Positions 38,958 through 49,436 of a stretch of DNA of 64,000 nt are shown here, piece after piece (the stretch's first letter is position 1; each line of letters begins with the position of its first letter). The notes below the pieces were generated by a model. The model made no database searches and was not told the DNA's origin. It was given only the letters and a program-made list of their open reading frames with translations. A program made the translations under genes and the position numbers. The stretch spans positions 1 to 64,000 of the forward strand of contig JAPYMA010001967.1 in the NCBI GenBank assembly GCA_035041965.1, in the 5' to 3' direction. This stretch comes from Anisakis pegreffii (taxonomy: Eukaryota; Nematoda; Chromadorea; Rhabditida; Anisakidae).

Positions 38958-41653
38958 GTTGTTATTATTATTATTATGGTTATTGTTGTTTGGGTTATAA
39001 TGCGTTGCTATTGGTAGGTGGTTACAATAATATCGATGTGGCACGTCTGCTTTTGGAGAATGGTGCAGAGGTGAATGCACAAGATAAAGGCGGTTTAATT
39101 CCGTTGCATAATGCAAGTAGTTATGGACATCTGGAGATTGCAGCGCTGTTGATTGAACACGGTGCGAATATTGATCAGCGAGATAAATGGGGTTTCACAC
39201 CACTTCATGAGGCTGCGCAGAAGGTTTGAATCGTTGGTTTTTATTTGTTATTGTTGATTGATATTCCTTGCATTCAGGGACGTACGCAAATATGTTCACT
39301 GTTACTGAGTCATGGCGCTAACGTATATGCCGAAACGCTTGAAGGCCATCTGGCGATCGATTTCGCAAACGCAGCTGATACAAAGCAACTTCTAAAGGCC
39401 GGTGATTTTATTATAATAATGTTGATGTTAACATCAGTACACCACTCAGTTTCGAGCAAAAGCTCCCCTCTGCGGCATACCAATTACTGGTCGGGGCTCC
39501 AACTCTGAGCTCTCCCGGACACCGTTCAGCCTGGCGTCGAGCGGTTGTGTTGAGATTGCAATCAGTTCTTCAGTGCACATAATGCGAAACTGATCTGATG
39601 AGCCTGAAACGCTACAATCCAAGCGAGTTGATCTGTACGCGAGCACGATAACATAAACAGATAATTAGATATCAGCCGAACCATTGCCTGGCTCAGTATT
39701 GATGTTACCACCATTTTGTCCATTTCTGTACGAATTTTCTGTCCTTTCGCGAATCTCATCAAATATGCAGTTTGACTGTGTTCGATTATTTGTTCTTTAT
39801 ATCCATTCCGATGTTTCAATCAATCATTCTGTTATTTTGATTTTCGCGGAATGTTGAAAATACAGTGAAGAAATGTATTCAGGACGCAATGCCGACCAGT
39901 TTTACGCAATTACCAAATGTGCATATATTGGGGCCTCATGGAAGCAATAACGATAACCGAAAAAGTCATCATCTTTGTAATCTGAGAATAGCGACAGCAG
40001 GAGATAATAATGATAAGGATGAGGATCATGGCAGTAACGATAAGGATGATGATATTCTTAATAATAGTGATAAGGACGGAAATGGTGAATTGAACGACAA
40101 CGACGAAGAAGTTAGTGATGGTTGTTGTCATGGAAAAGCAAAATAATAGCATTGGTAGTGATCGTCTTGATGGTTTTTAAATGCAGAAGCAAGAAGACGA
40201 CTCTGAGCAAGCAAAAGATACTGACATTCAACTAGAAATGGATGCTGAACAGATGCTCGATGAACAGCTGAGTGACGATTATCAGACAAGCGCGACATCT
40301 TCGTCTCAAATGGCAACAACTCACAAATCTCAGTTATTTGCCCATCAAAGAATGCGTCAGTTTCTTGCCTCATTATATCTGTCACATCTCGAACCGCTTT
40401 TCATACAAGAAGCAATCACAGTCGACTTGTTAGCAAATATGTCACATGAAGATCTCAAAAATATTGGTATTCAAGCGTATGGAACACGTTTTGCATTGCT
40501 AAAAAATGCCGAGCAGTGGATGCGAGGAAATGCAGGTGAGTAAATGGGAATCTGGATGGAAGAATAGATTATTTATGTGATTGTTATCGTTACTTTTACA
40601 GCTGGTTGTTCATCGGTGATTAGCAATAAGAATGCTAATGCAGTAACCAACGCGACATCATCAGTATTAAACACGAAGCCATCATCATCACATGAATATT
40701 TTCATGGTACTATCCTGGTACCGTTGTGTTCATGGCATCAAGAATTCCGTAGAGTTGAGGAAGGTGTTAATGATACGCTTGTGCTACATAATGATTCCAC
40801 TGGGCTTGGTGGCATCTATACCAGATTTGAAATTGTTGAAATACAAAAGGTGCTCAATAAAAAACTACGTGAAAAGTAGGTTCATTTTTTAAATTATTTC
40901 ATTATTATTATTATTACTTTATCTGTTATAACTGAAGATATATGCGTCGTCGTGCGGATATAGCCGAAGAGAATGATGGTGAAGCAAACGAGAAGATGCT
41001 TTATCACGGTTCACCGTTCATTCACTCGATCGTGGAGAAAGGCTTTGATGAGCGTTATTCATATATGGGTGGAATGTTTGGAGCTGGTTAGTGTTTATAG
41101 CTGTTTATTGTTATGGTTGTGAGGTGACAATTCGTTTGCAGGCATCTATTTCGCGGAACATTCAAGTAAAAGTAATCAGTATGTGTATGGTATTGGTGGA
41201 ACGGGCTGCAACAGCCACAAGCAACGATCTTGTTACGAATGCATTCGCTATCTGCTGCTGTGTCGTGTGGCACTTGGCAAATGTTTTGTTCATGTTCGTT
41301 TATTTCTTTATTGTTGTTGATTATTACGCGTTCACTTCTTTTCTAGACAACGTCAAATAAAATGGCTCACTCACCGCCAGGTCATCATTCGGTTATGGGG
41401 CAGCCATGCGCCGGTGGCTTGAACTATCCCGAGTATGTTATCTATCGTGGCGAACAGGCATGCATATTTTTGTCATTATTATTATTATTCATATCTAGGT
41501 TATTATAATAATTATTGTTACTTTGTTATTTGTCGTTATTATTGTTACTAATATTATTTGACAATATTATTATTGTTGTTGTAAATGTCATTATAATTGC
41601 AGGCCTATCCTGAATACGTGATTGCGTATCGATTGTCAAAATTAGGAATATAA
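33517..41653 (+). CDS. TNKS: tankyrase (ankyrin-SAM-PARP poly-ADP-ribosyltransferase), 25 exons
   Basis: Tankyrases add poly-ADP-ribose to partners in telomere, Wnt/axin and spindle pathways. Exons: 33517-33709, 33901-34025, 34142-34396, 34469-34580, 34638-34750, 34804-34898, 34961-35105, 35286-35450, 35657-35817, 37034-37186, 37289-37388, 37464-37784, 37970-38124, 38201-38267, 38340-38502, 38665-38820, 39018-39223, 39278-39401, 39866-40110, 40187-40535, 40602-40875, 40938-41086, 41142-41293, 41347-41457, 41603-41653. They total 4,140 nt, exactly 1,380 codons. Five ankyrin clusters are followed by a SAM domain (about residues 1078-1135) and a PARP domain (about 1160-1379). The ATG at 33517 ([10 protein letters not shown]) is the first in frame; the frame stays open upstream to 33424 without an ATG. 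The size is close to human TNKS (1,327). The C. elegans counterpart is known as pme-5. Confidence 0.96.
35108..35285 (+). repeat. TTA/ATT microsatellite in tankyrase intron 7
   Basis: About 160 bp of TTATTATTA with interspersed TTG and ATC units fill nearly the whole intron between the ACG|GTGTTT donor and the AATTTAAG acceptor. Confidence 0.9.
35818..37033 (+). other. tankyrase intron 9, 1.2 kb, repeat-rich
   Basis: This intron is far longer than its neighbours. It contains a degenerate tandem repeat (about 36290-36935) and a fragment of the 230-bp dispersed repeat (36773-36815), which suggests it grew by repeat insertion. No exon is supported inside. Confidence 0.75.
36290..36935 (+). repeat. 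degenerate tandem repeat, unit about 20-24 bp
   Basis: Many imperfect copies of a TTCAATATAAGCTCGCTTCT-like unit follow one another, clearest at about 36655-36690 and 36830-36930. The spacing is irregular and copies are diverged, so the array looks old. Confidence 0.65.
37573..37606 (+). repeat. TNKS: (AAT)n run within tankyrase exon 12
   Basis: This AAT run is coding: it gives 11 consecutive Asn residues at about 577-588, in a low-complexity linker between ankyrin clusters 3 and 4. All the larger trinucleotide runs in this gene's introns have the opposite orientation (TTA/ATT). Confidence 0.85.
38545..38660 (+). repeat. TTA microsatellite in tankyrase intron 15
   Basis: A run of about 25 TTA units lies between the donor at 38503 (GTCTCC) and the acceptor at 38664 (ATGGCAG). 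Flanking exons encode DVVKEG and [10 protein letters not shown]. Confidence 0.85.
38837..38985 (+). repeat. long TTA/ATT microsatellite in tankyrase intron 16
   Basis: This is the longest pure trinucleotide run in the window, about 145 bp. It begins about 16 bp after the GTTAGT donor and takes up most of a 197-bp intron. Minus-strand translation gives a long Asn run that should not be called a gene. Confidence 0.92.
39402..39865 (+). other. tankyrase intron 18 with GC-richer insert
   Basis: The part at about 39430-39640 has a base composition unlike the neighbouring introns, with segments such as GGGGCTCCAACTCTGAGC and CAGCCTGGCGTCGAGCG. I recognise no element and see no clean terminal repeats. 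An inserted mobile fragment is the simplest guess. Confidence 0.4.
40187..40535 (+). other. TNKS: tankyrase: SAM domain exon
   Basis: The 5' part is an acidic linker. The 3' part is a SAM domain of about 58 residues, with [36 protein letters not shown] and [18 protein letters not shown] domains of tankyrases polymerise the enzyme; that role is inferred from the family. Confidence 0.92.
40602..41653 (+). other. TNKS: tankyrase: PARP catalytic domain
   Basis: The catalytic triad is visible: His in MLYHGSPF, Tyr in [13 protein letters not shown], and Glu in [11 protein letters not shown]. The tankyrase-type zinc site (Cys, His, Cys, Cys) is intact in [27 protein letters not shown] and [11 protein letters not shown] are also family-typical. 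The catalytic domain therefore looks active. Confidence 0.95.
41458..41602 (+). other. TNKS: tankyrase last intron, 145 bp, GC-AG type
   Basis: The exon ends at GAACAG (Glu-Gln of YRGEQ) and the intron starts GCATGC. The last exon begins GCC TAT CCT GAA after ATTGCAG, giving YRGEQ|AYPEY as in other tankyrases with no residue gained or lost. No GT donor would preserve this junction. Confidence 0.88.
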
Positions 41654-42068
41654 AATTATTAAAAGGGATATATTGACGGGTGGTATTAGGATGTATTGAA
41701 TTATATTATCATTAAAGGATAATGCTTGTGCACAGCTATGGATATGGATATATTTGCAGCTTATGGCGAATGACTTAAGCTAATATTTTATGATTGTCAC
41801 TGTTATATTGATATATATTATTCTGTGTGATCGACTCTCTTAACATAACCGCACGTATATAAATTTTGAATCTCGGTGCTGTATATCACATATTCATTTG
41901 TCTTTCTTCAAAACTCCATGATGAATTTGTTCGTTCGTTTTCACATCTCATCTCACTGTCATCCTATAATTTGTATATTTTTGTTGCTCATGAAAACTGC
42001 TCTCCTCGTTTGACTTCAGTAGAATACAGTTATACTATAATGCATTTGAAAAGTGTGGACACGTATGG

Positions 42069-42134
42069 ATGGAAACTGATTTTAGCAGACTGTCGATAAA
42101 CCTTCGCCAACATTCTGCTAAAATCTGTTTCCAT
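42069..42134. repeat. stem-loop, 21-bp arms with 24-nt loop
   Basis: Arms at 42069-42089 and 42114-42134 pair at 20 of 21 positions (ATGGAAACTGATTTTAGCAG against CTGCTAAAATCTGTTTCCAT). The size resembles a miRNA precursor, but it lies next to an inverted-repeat element and may equally be a piece of a MITE. Confidence 0.75.
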
Positions 42135-42178
42135 TTGTTTGCACCATGCGATTTGTGTATATTGAAAAATTGGTACCC

Positions 42179-42285
42179 GAACAATTTGCCTAAAGACGTT
42201 TTGCCTAAGGACAGTTTGCCTAACGGACGGTTTTTTAATGAATATTTTGCCCAATAGGCAAACTGGCCTTAGGCAAATTGTCCGG
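42179..42285. mobile_element. inverted TTGCCTAA element, MITE-like
   Basis: The motif TTGCCTAA occurs three times in forward orientation (from about 42186, 42202 and 42215) and as its complement TTAGGCAA near the right edge. The outer arms AACAATTTGCCTAA and TTAGGCAAATTGTC are inverted copies. The inside has no coding capacity. This looks like a small non-autonomous element or foldback relic. Confidence 0.6.
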
Positions 42286-43129
42286 TGAAGTGAAAAATTT
42301 AGCGACACCATTGGAGGTTTTTTCTTATTCACTTCGCCATATTTTTACATTTGTGCGCACTCTTAGGAGGGGTGTTGTAATGTGAGAAAGGATAACGTTT
42401 ATTGTATATGCGAAGTAGTTAGTGATGAATGAAATAGTGTTCTAGATAGATAGGTATTCGAAAAGAAATGCGTTTTCGCTCGTTTTGCGGCTGATTGTTA
42501 ACACTTTTTGAATAGCACATAATAGCAAAATAATTCTCACTGAAGTTTGATTTCACTTTAATTGCTTATTGCAACAAATGACGTTAGTCAAGGCACTATT
42601 GAAGTCAACGCAAAGCTCGATTCAATCCGACATCTTCCAGTTTCTTAGTTCTTCATGCAGTTCTAACACATCTTGACTGAAATTTTACTTTTGCAATTTT
42701 TAATTTCTGTTACGTCGTTGTACTTGTTTACCTGCTTATTCGTCTCATTTACTCGTTCATGATTATTATCATGTTCATGTTGTTTTCAACGAATCGACGA
42801 CTCATTGAAACGGTTGCATTCGCTAATTAGAGTGTCTCGAAGAAGTTAGCGCATTGTGGCGGCGTTCCATCAAGTATTATTGTATTTTTTAAATGGTTGT
42901 CGTTGATCATTGCATTAATTAATTCATTGAACTGATATATACATTCATTATTTGTTCATTCGAAACAAATATATCAAACGAAGTGTTTGATGTTGCTATT
43001 GATGTTGTAGAGAAGGTTGTTTTCCTTCGAGAAACTTTATTCATATCGGACATTATTATTCTTGTTATTATGATCATTTCATTTCGAATCAACCCAATTT
43101 GCACGGCTTCAGAGTTCCTTTTTTGCGAA

Positions 43130-43800
43130 GTCGGGTCGAGATTCACAAACCGGCATCCTGAAACGAAAAGAAATCGGTGACGGCGAGCGTGTGACGCGTT
43201 TGGGCGTGTTTTGCCGTTCAGGCGATGAATGCCACAAACACCCGAAGGCGCGTGCGCACACTTAGTTTTCTGTAGAATGTTGATGATGTGTGTGTGTGTG
43301 TCTATTGGTTCATTTACTTTTCAGTTGACATCATCTGGGTGTGTTCGATAAACATCAGTTTCGTAAAGATGTGATGATTATTCACCGTTGTAGTTGGTGC
43401 GAGCGATTGAGCGCATTCAGTGCGATCAATCCGAAAATTATGAAGCAAAAAAACGAACGGAAGATATTGCAGCAGTGTGTAGACGATGGATTTTAGAAGG
43501 AACCCTTTCATGGCACCATTCAAATAGTGGCAAACGCTGCTAGGACGTCGCCAAAATTGCGGCGACGTCACAAATAGAATGAAACGATTGCTGATGCTGC
43601 AGCAGCAACAGCAGGCCAAGCAACCTTCATCACAACGGTTAGATCGCTCGCACGCTCACCATACTGCATATACAAACAGACATGTATTTACTAGATATGT
43701 GTGGTCGCTTGCGTGCCAGCGAATGAATGATCATCCTTGCTCGTCAGCGACGTTTTGCGCTCGCTCTCATATTCGTAATAAACAGAGAGAGTAGAGCGTG
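43130..43800 (+). promoter_or_regulatory. CpG-richer region with CRE-like palindrome, candidate promoter
   Basis: CpG and G+C are clearly higher than in the neighbouring spacer (for example GGCGAGCGTGTGACGCG at about 43180). A perfect inverted repeat, GACGTCGCC and GGCGACGTC with an 8-bp spacer, sits at 43544-43569 and contains a TGACGTCA half-site. Just after it, ATG at 43579 opens a 72-codon frame with a short Gln run (MLQQQQQAKQPSSQR). It lies about 5.9 kb before the first firm GW182 exon, so a promoter for that gene is possible. Confidence 0.35.
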
Positions 43801-44236
43801 TCATCGTTGCTTGCGTGCGCTCTGTTGTTCGTCAATTCCTTGCTGTGCCCTGCCTATCGTCCACTTTGTGGCTCTCTTCAATTTATCGGTGATTTTTATG
43901 AATTACGTTGGAAAGTTCCATTTCAGTAGTCATTATGGCAACTTTCTAGTAATCAGTATGATACGAAGGAAAGATATCGTCGACGCGGATTGCTTCTTGC
44001 ATCTATTGATTTTGTCTTTTTCAACGGGTGTCTCTTCAGTTGCTATCGTCATTCTTTAGCTCTAAAAATATGTTTACTCAAACATCATCATTATTCATTA
44101 CCATTTAATATCATTATTATTGTTTTTACTGTAAATACTGTACTGAAGCGCTTATATGTTGATTAGCTATGAAGCGGAAGCAGCATTTACACGAAATAAT
44201 TGAACGCTCCATAATGATCACTTTGTGCATGGATGG

Positions 44237-44449
44237 TAGTGACGGGATCCAACCCACAGTCGGTCGGAAAAATCCGACAATTTCGGTCAGAATTCGGAAT
44301 TCCGACTGTAGGAACGGCGAAATGCCAATTCGGTCGGAATTCCGACCGAACAGTTTGGAAAGTCGGTCGGAATTCCGACTGTCGGAATGACGAACTGCCA
44401 ACTCGGTCGGATTCCGACCGAACGAAATTTCACTCGGATCCCATCTCTA
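44237..44449. mobile_element. hAT-type MITE, 213 bp, with TIRs and target duplication
   Basis: The ends TAGTGACGGGATCC and GGATCCCATCTCTA are inverted repeats matching at 12 of 14 positions. Flanking 8-mers ATGGATGG and ACGGATGG match at 7 of 8, as expected for a hAT target-site duplication. The inside repeats CGGTCGGAATTCCGAC several times, including a perfect 22-bp palindrome at 44329-44350. It encodes nothing. Confidence 0.8.
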
Positions 44450-47400
44450 ACGGATGGGTGCATGAAAGGAACTCGTCTATTGTTGACCATTACCTTATTA
44501 AAGTGAAGAGATTTGACGGATGAATATGGATCTATATATTGGGTTATTTGTTCATTTATTCAGTTAGCAGTTGCATTAACTCATCACTTTTACAGCACTT
44601 ACCATTAAACCTGTCTCACACAGGTAACGTCATGATTGCTTAAAATCATCAAAATCATTGATTTAGCATTCACAGCGTCATAGTTTTATGTTAAAGGAAA
44701 TTCGTTCCATTCATTGATTTTCTGGATGATGAGTATGAGAAAAGGATTCAGATCACTTCTTATTTGTCTTGATTCGTTTAATTATTGTTTTGTCATATGA
44801 TTACAGGTGATGCTATTATCATTACCATTATTACTACTATTATTGTCATTATTATTATTACCATAATTATTATCATCATTATTAATAATATTCCAATAAC
44901 GCGATGCTTGAGCAAAATTGTTTGTGTGATCGACAATTAGAATAATTCATTACGACTTTATGCCTCCTTCCCTGTCATCAAGTTTTTCCTCTGTTGACAT
45001 CTTTATTTCCTTTCACATTGCTGACAATATTAGATGATACGAGACTTAGCAGAGTTTGGAACTATTGCGCGAATTATTCTCGTAACACACGATCGTTGGA
45101 TCACTTTTATTGAAGCTGCAGTTATTGTTATCTTTATCACTATGAAGTATTATTGCATTACTTTTGGTTCGTCGTCGGTAAAGTATTATTGGTTTGTCTT
45201 ATTCATATTTTTTGTATCTTAGCTCTTGCAGTATAATGGTGGGAAGTTGTTAATTCCTAGTCTGGTTGTTGCTTAAGAATTTGTAATTTTCATCAGGTTT
45301 AATTGTCTTTTGCTGAGAATCAGTTATGTTATAAAGTTCCGCTATGGTTAGAATAACTTCTCACATGGACTGTTCATTCTTTTTTTGCAATATTTTTATG
45401 GCCAAAACTGATATCGTTTTCAGATGTTTATGTGTTACAAGCAAATTGTTAGTAACAGATATTGTCAACCTCATTGTTATAATACCATCATCACAACGAT
45501 GTTTTCATTATCATTGTTTTTGTCATATTAGTGCACTATCACAATTATGAGTAACTGTATCACTGTTTTTAAATGCATTTTTTACGAATGCGCCTACTCT
45601 CTTTACTAACTAGTAATTTTTAAAGTATCATTCACAAAACAGTGTTGATAATTGTTTTATAAACTTGTGTGGGTTCTTGATGTATACCATCTATTGTGTG
45701 AGTTATTTCTATGACACCTTAAATATTCAGTAAAATTAGGGGTTATATGATATCTAGTGATTAAAACTTATCATACTGGATGTTTCTTAAGTCTGAATAC
45801 GTAGTGACGAAATGACTTAGAATAGAATGTTATGAAAAGCTTATATTCTTCGAAATATACATTATTAATATTTGCTTAGGCGTTACTTCGGATTATTGCT
45901 CATTGTGCCGTATTTCCTCTATATAATGTCAAATGGACATTAGTTAGGAAGAAAGAACCATGTTTAATGGAATTCTCCGTTAATCCGGACTCCGTCAATC
46001 AGTTATTGCAGCAAGTTGGAAGGTTCGATGAAAGGAGTAACGGGCGGCTTTTAATACAACTAAGCATTAATTCATTACGCTACTGTGTCGAAATTTTTAC
46101 GACAAACTATTGCATCCAATTAAATTATTATTAGTTGTTTCCGAAAATTCGATGAGGAAAGAGAAAGTCATATTGAAAAGCTGCTGAGGTGTGAGAAAGT
46201 CTGAACGAAAAGTGAAGTTGGGATTATCGAAAACGTAAATAGCAACGAAACCGCTGAGCTTTAGTTCATTACGCAACTCAGAGTGAGCTTTTCGTGGTAT
46301 AGTTAAAAAACAAGTTACGATGATACAAGATTATCGAGCAGAATGAGTGTCGACCTAAACGTATTATTAAGTTTGTTGAAAAAAAAAGAATCCGAATGGT
46401 ATAGCAATGTAGCAACATTAATGTTATTGAGACTAAGCCAACAACAGGATGTGATTTTTTTGATTTGTATGTAATTATCAGTTGATTGATTATTGATCAC
46501 GAGAGGGATTGATTGCTTTGCAGTAGATGTTTTTGGAACGAAATGGACTTGAGGTTAAGTAAATGCAGTCGTATGAGCTGAACTTGATTTGTTCTTCTCT
46601 TCAGTAGTCGTATATGAACATGTTTCATAAACACATTGATTTTGATGATGGTGCCGCTTCATTTTATTTATGTGTTATTGTATAACGATCGATCGAAACA
46701 CGAATGGTTGCAAAGAAGTTACTGAATTAGCTTAATGTAATTCACTTGAGGTATCTTTTATTCCTATCATTCGCATTCTCATTCATTTATTTATTATTAT
46801 AATTAATTATTATGATTAACATAAATTATGTTATTCTTACTCGTTATTGCTATTATCATCATTGTTATTATTGTGCATTTATGCGTCTTCAACAAGCAGT
46901 AACGAATGGACTGCTCACAATCAGGTCAGCTCGTTTGACTGAGAAGTTACTAATAATTCGGTTTGAATGATTCGTTCAATATATATTTCACTTACTGCTT
47001 TGTTTTATTTGTTGGATATTGCTCTACTACTACGTTGTGGTTCCATACTGAACAGTTTAAGGGGTTTGAAAGACTCACTTCAAAATCATACGATTCAGAT
47101 TACGTTTATTGAACAAGTGAAAAGACGAGTATCATCCTTTGTGGGGTAAATTTTCACTGGTTGACTGAAATTAATATCACTCTGCCATGATTATTACTAT
47201 AATGGTATTGTTAGCGGTGTTATAATGGTCATTATCACACTTTATTGCTGATATTTGAAGGAAGGTAGTTAGCTTCGTACACTATGTTTCGGGTCATTAT
47301 TCCCACTGAATGAATATAATTGTGAAGCTGCTCTTGGATAATGAGCAACTACCAGGGAAATGCCCATAAATCAACAAATCATTTCACTTAATGGTTTTCG

Positions 47401-49436
47401 TTTTGAACTTTTAATTGTCCTGGCATTGATACCGTCCGAATCATCAGTAATTTGATGCTGGATTGATGATATGAAATACTAACATTACTTACTGATTTGT
47501 GATCACTACTGTTATTGGTTTTATTATTATTATCAACTTGATTAGGTAGTGATCTGAAATATAAGCAAGGAATTAGTCCGAAGATAAAATGTGATTGATT
47601 ATTATGGATTTGTGGATGATGAACAAAACACTCTGTAACGTTGAGGATGAAACTATGGGAGTATCATTTTCTGGAAGGGTTTCGTACCTAGAATCCGGCA
47701 GAGCAGTCCGTTAACTGAAACAGTTATTAAATTTGTATTGTCAGCTTAAAATATCAATAGTCCTGGCGATAGATTGTTTGTAGAGCTCAGAAGTGTGAGA
47801 ACACAATGTTTGATTGGAAATAGAGTTAACTTCTGAAACAATGCTTATCGTTAGTTAGATTGTCTCAATCTTCAGTATGTCTGAAAATTCTAGAATTTGG
47901 TTGTGATTTGCTAGCTCATTATCCCAGCAGCAGCATTATGATGGAGCCTGGTTATTAAGCATTTCCAATTCCGAATTCATTGCAAACAAAACAAATTTGA
48001 TTGAACGCTGTTCAACAAGTCGAAGGATGCTAAGGAGCCATCAATATCCTTGCATGAATGTATCCGATTATGCTTGAGAGCATCACGAAAAATCCCGCAC
48101 ATCTTCGATCGGAACTGTTTGTAAACCGAGCAAATTTTTGCCAAAGGATCAAATTTACCGAGAATTTTGTTCGTAAATTAAAACGTTTATAAACCGATCT
48201 TCCATGATGTGAACATTTCTGAAATGAAAGGCGAATAGGATATAATTGGGATTGCATTTTAACCACATATATATATACTCACATCATCGTCTTTCATTAT
48301 TCCACTTCTTCGGATTTGACTGGGATTATTTCCTAGTCACATTTTTTTTTCACTGTTCCACTTATGTCCTCTCTAGTTAAACTTCTTAACAAATAAAGTG
48401 CAAACATGAGAATATCCATCATTTTCTGATGAAGAATCAAGAGAAAATTGACTCAATGCTTTGTGCATTTTTTGTTCTCTTAGTGGTCAAGTCGAAAAGA
48501 TAGCCAAAAATTACGAACTCGATCGCTTGAATAAGTCACCTTTCATAATATTTTCGCACAAACTGAAGGATATACTGCTAATAATACGATCAATTACGTG
48601 GAATCCGAAAATGAATTCGGTTTATCGTTGTGGCGTTGTTTCAGAAAGCTTGTTTTGAAGATAACAACGGTGTGTATATTTACCCCACAATCACGTCTAC
48701 GTCTCAACTCTCCTAAATTATTTCCCTGATTTGGTTGCAACGCGTAGTCTATGTTTCTTAGTAGGCGAAACTGCTGTCGTCCGGAAGAAATAATTTTATG
48801 AACTTAGCTCTGTTACCTTGCGCCTTTAGTTGAAGAACGATAAGTGTTAGAGGAAATTTGATTGCAGATTCGGATGCTGCATATCGGACTGCACTGAACT
48901 AAAAAAAATTCCTACGGTTTGTGTGAGGATGGAAAGTTGACTTTTTAGGGCAGCGAAATTCATAGTTTTTGGTAAATTTCAGGATATTAACGGTTCTGCA
49001 GGAGAAAAAAGCTGTACATGGTGGTGAAGAAAAGTTCATTTTGTGGATTCTGCGTACAAAACTCGCAGAAAATTACCTCAAATTAGCATGATTTTTTCTT
49101 TGTTGCAGTGTTATTAGTCAATCGATGTGAATTTCTCGAAGCCTACTTGTAAATTCGAATATACAAACTCATTCAGCCATGTTTCTTAATTATCGTTCGT
49201 GTATTCATTCATGCGATCGAATCGATTAAATCGTGAACATTAGTGCATTACGCGAATTAACGTTTTGTTGCTTTCTTAAGAGCTGTCATCGCACAATAAA
49301 CAGCACATTACAAGAAAAGCAGCAACAATAAGAACACGAAACAAAATAAACGCTAGTACACGTCAAGAGAAAAGAAGGCAGGCGTGCGAAGCAGCAGCTG
49401 GTCGTCATCCGGCAACAATAGCCATCATACACTATC

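Larger units (their letters stand above)
34142..39401 (+). other. TNKS: tankyrase: five ankyrin repeat clusters (exons 3-18)
   Basis: Clusters begin at [13 protein letters not shown] (34142), [13 protein letters not shown] (34804), the diverged [21 protein letters not shown] cluster (35657-37388), [17 protein letters not shown] (37970) and [16 protein letters not shown] (38665-39018). Clusters 1, 2, 4 and 5 keep the [13 protein letters not shown] and WxFTPLHEA elements that in this family build the tankyrin pocket for partner peptides. The third is diverged, as in other tankyrases, where it is not a peptide binder. Exon 16 joins exon 17 across a phase-1 intron filled with TTA repeats, giving HLA-C-GYNN. 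Confidence 0.93.
41654..49436. other. 7.8-kb spacer between tankyrase and GW182 genes
   Basis: It contains a 21-bp stem-loop (42069), an inverted TTGCCTAA element (42179), a CpG-rich stretch (about 43130-43270 and 43540-43800) with a CRE-like palindrome, a hAT-type MITE (44237) and ATT-rich runs (44815-44895). No gene is firmly supported; an open frame at 43579 might be a 5' exon of the GW182 gene. Confidence 0.55.

Noticed and set aside
38874..39116. Minus-strand frame with a very long Asn run, and similar Tyr, Ile or Leu frames at 35019-35267, 31918-32121 and 38779-39000
   Set aside because: They are translations of the TTA/ATT microsatellites in introns or spacer, not genes.
48461..48658. 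65-codon frame after a TTCTCTTAG acceptor, considered as an upstream GW182 exon
   Set aside because: It ends in a stop with no good donor in phase and shows no GW or Gln-rich character.
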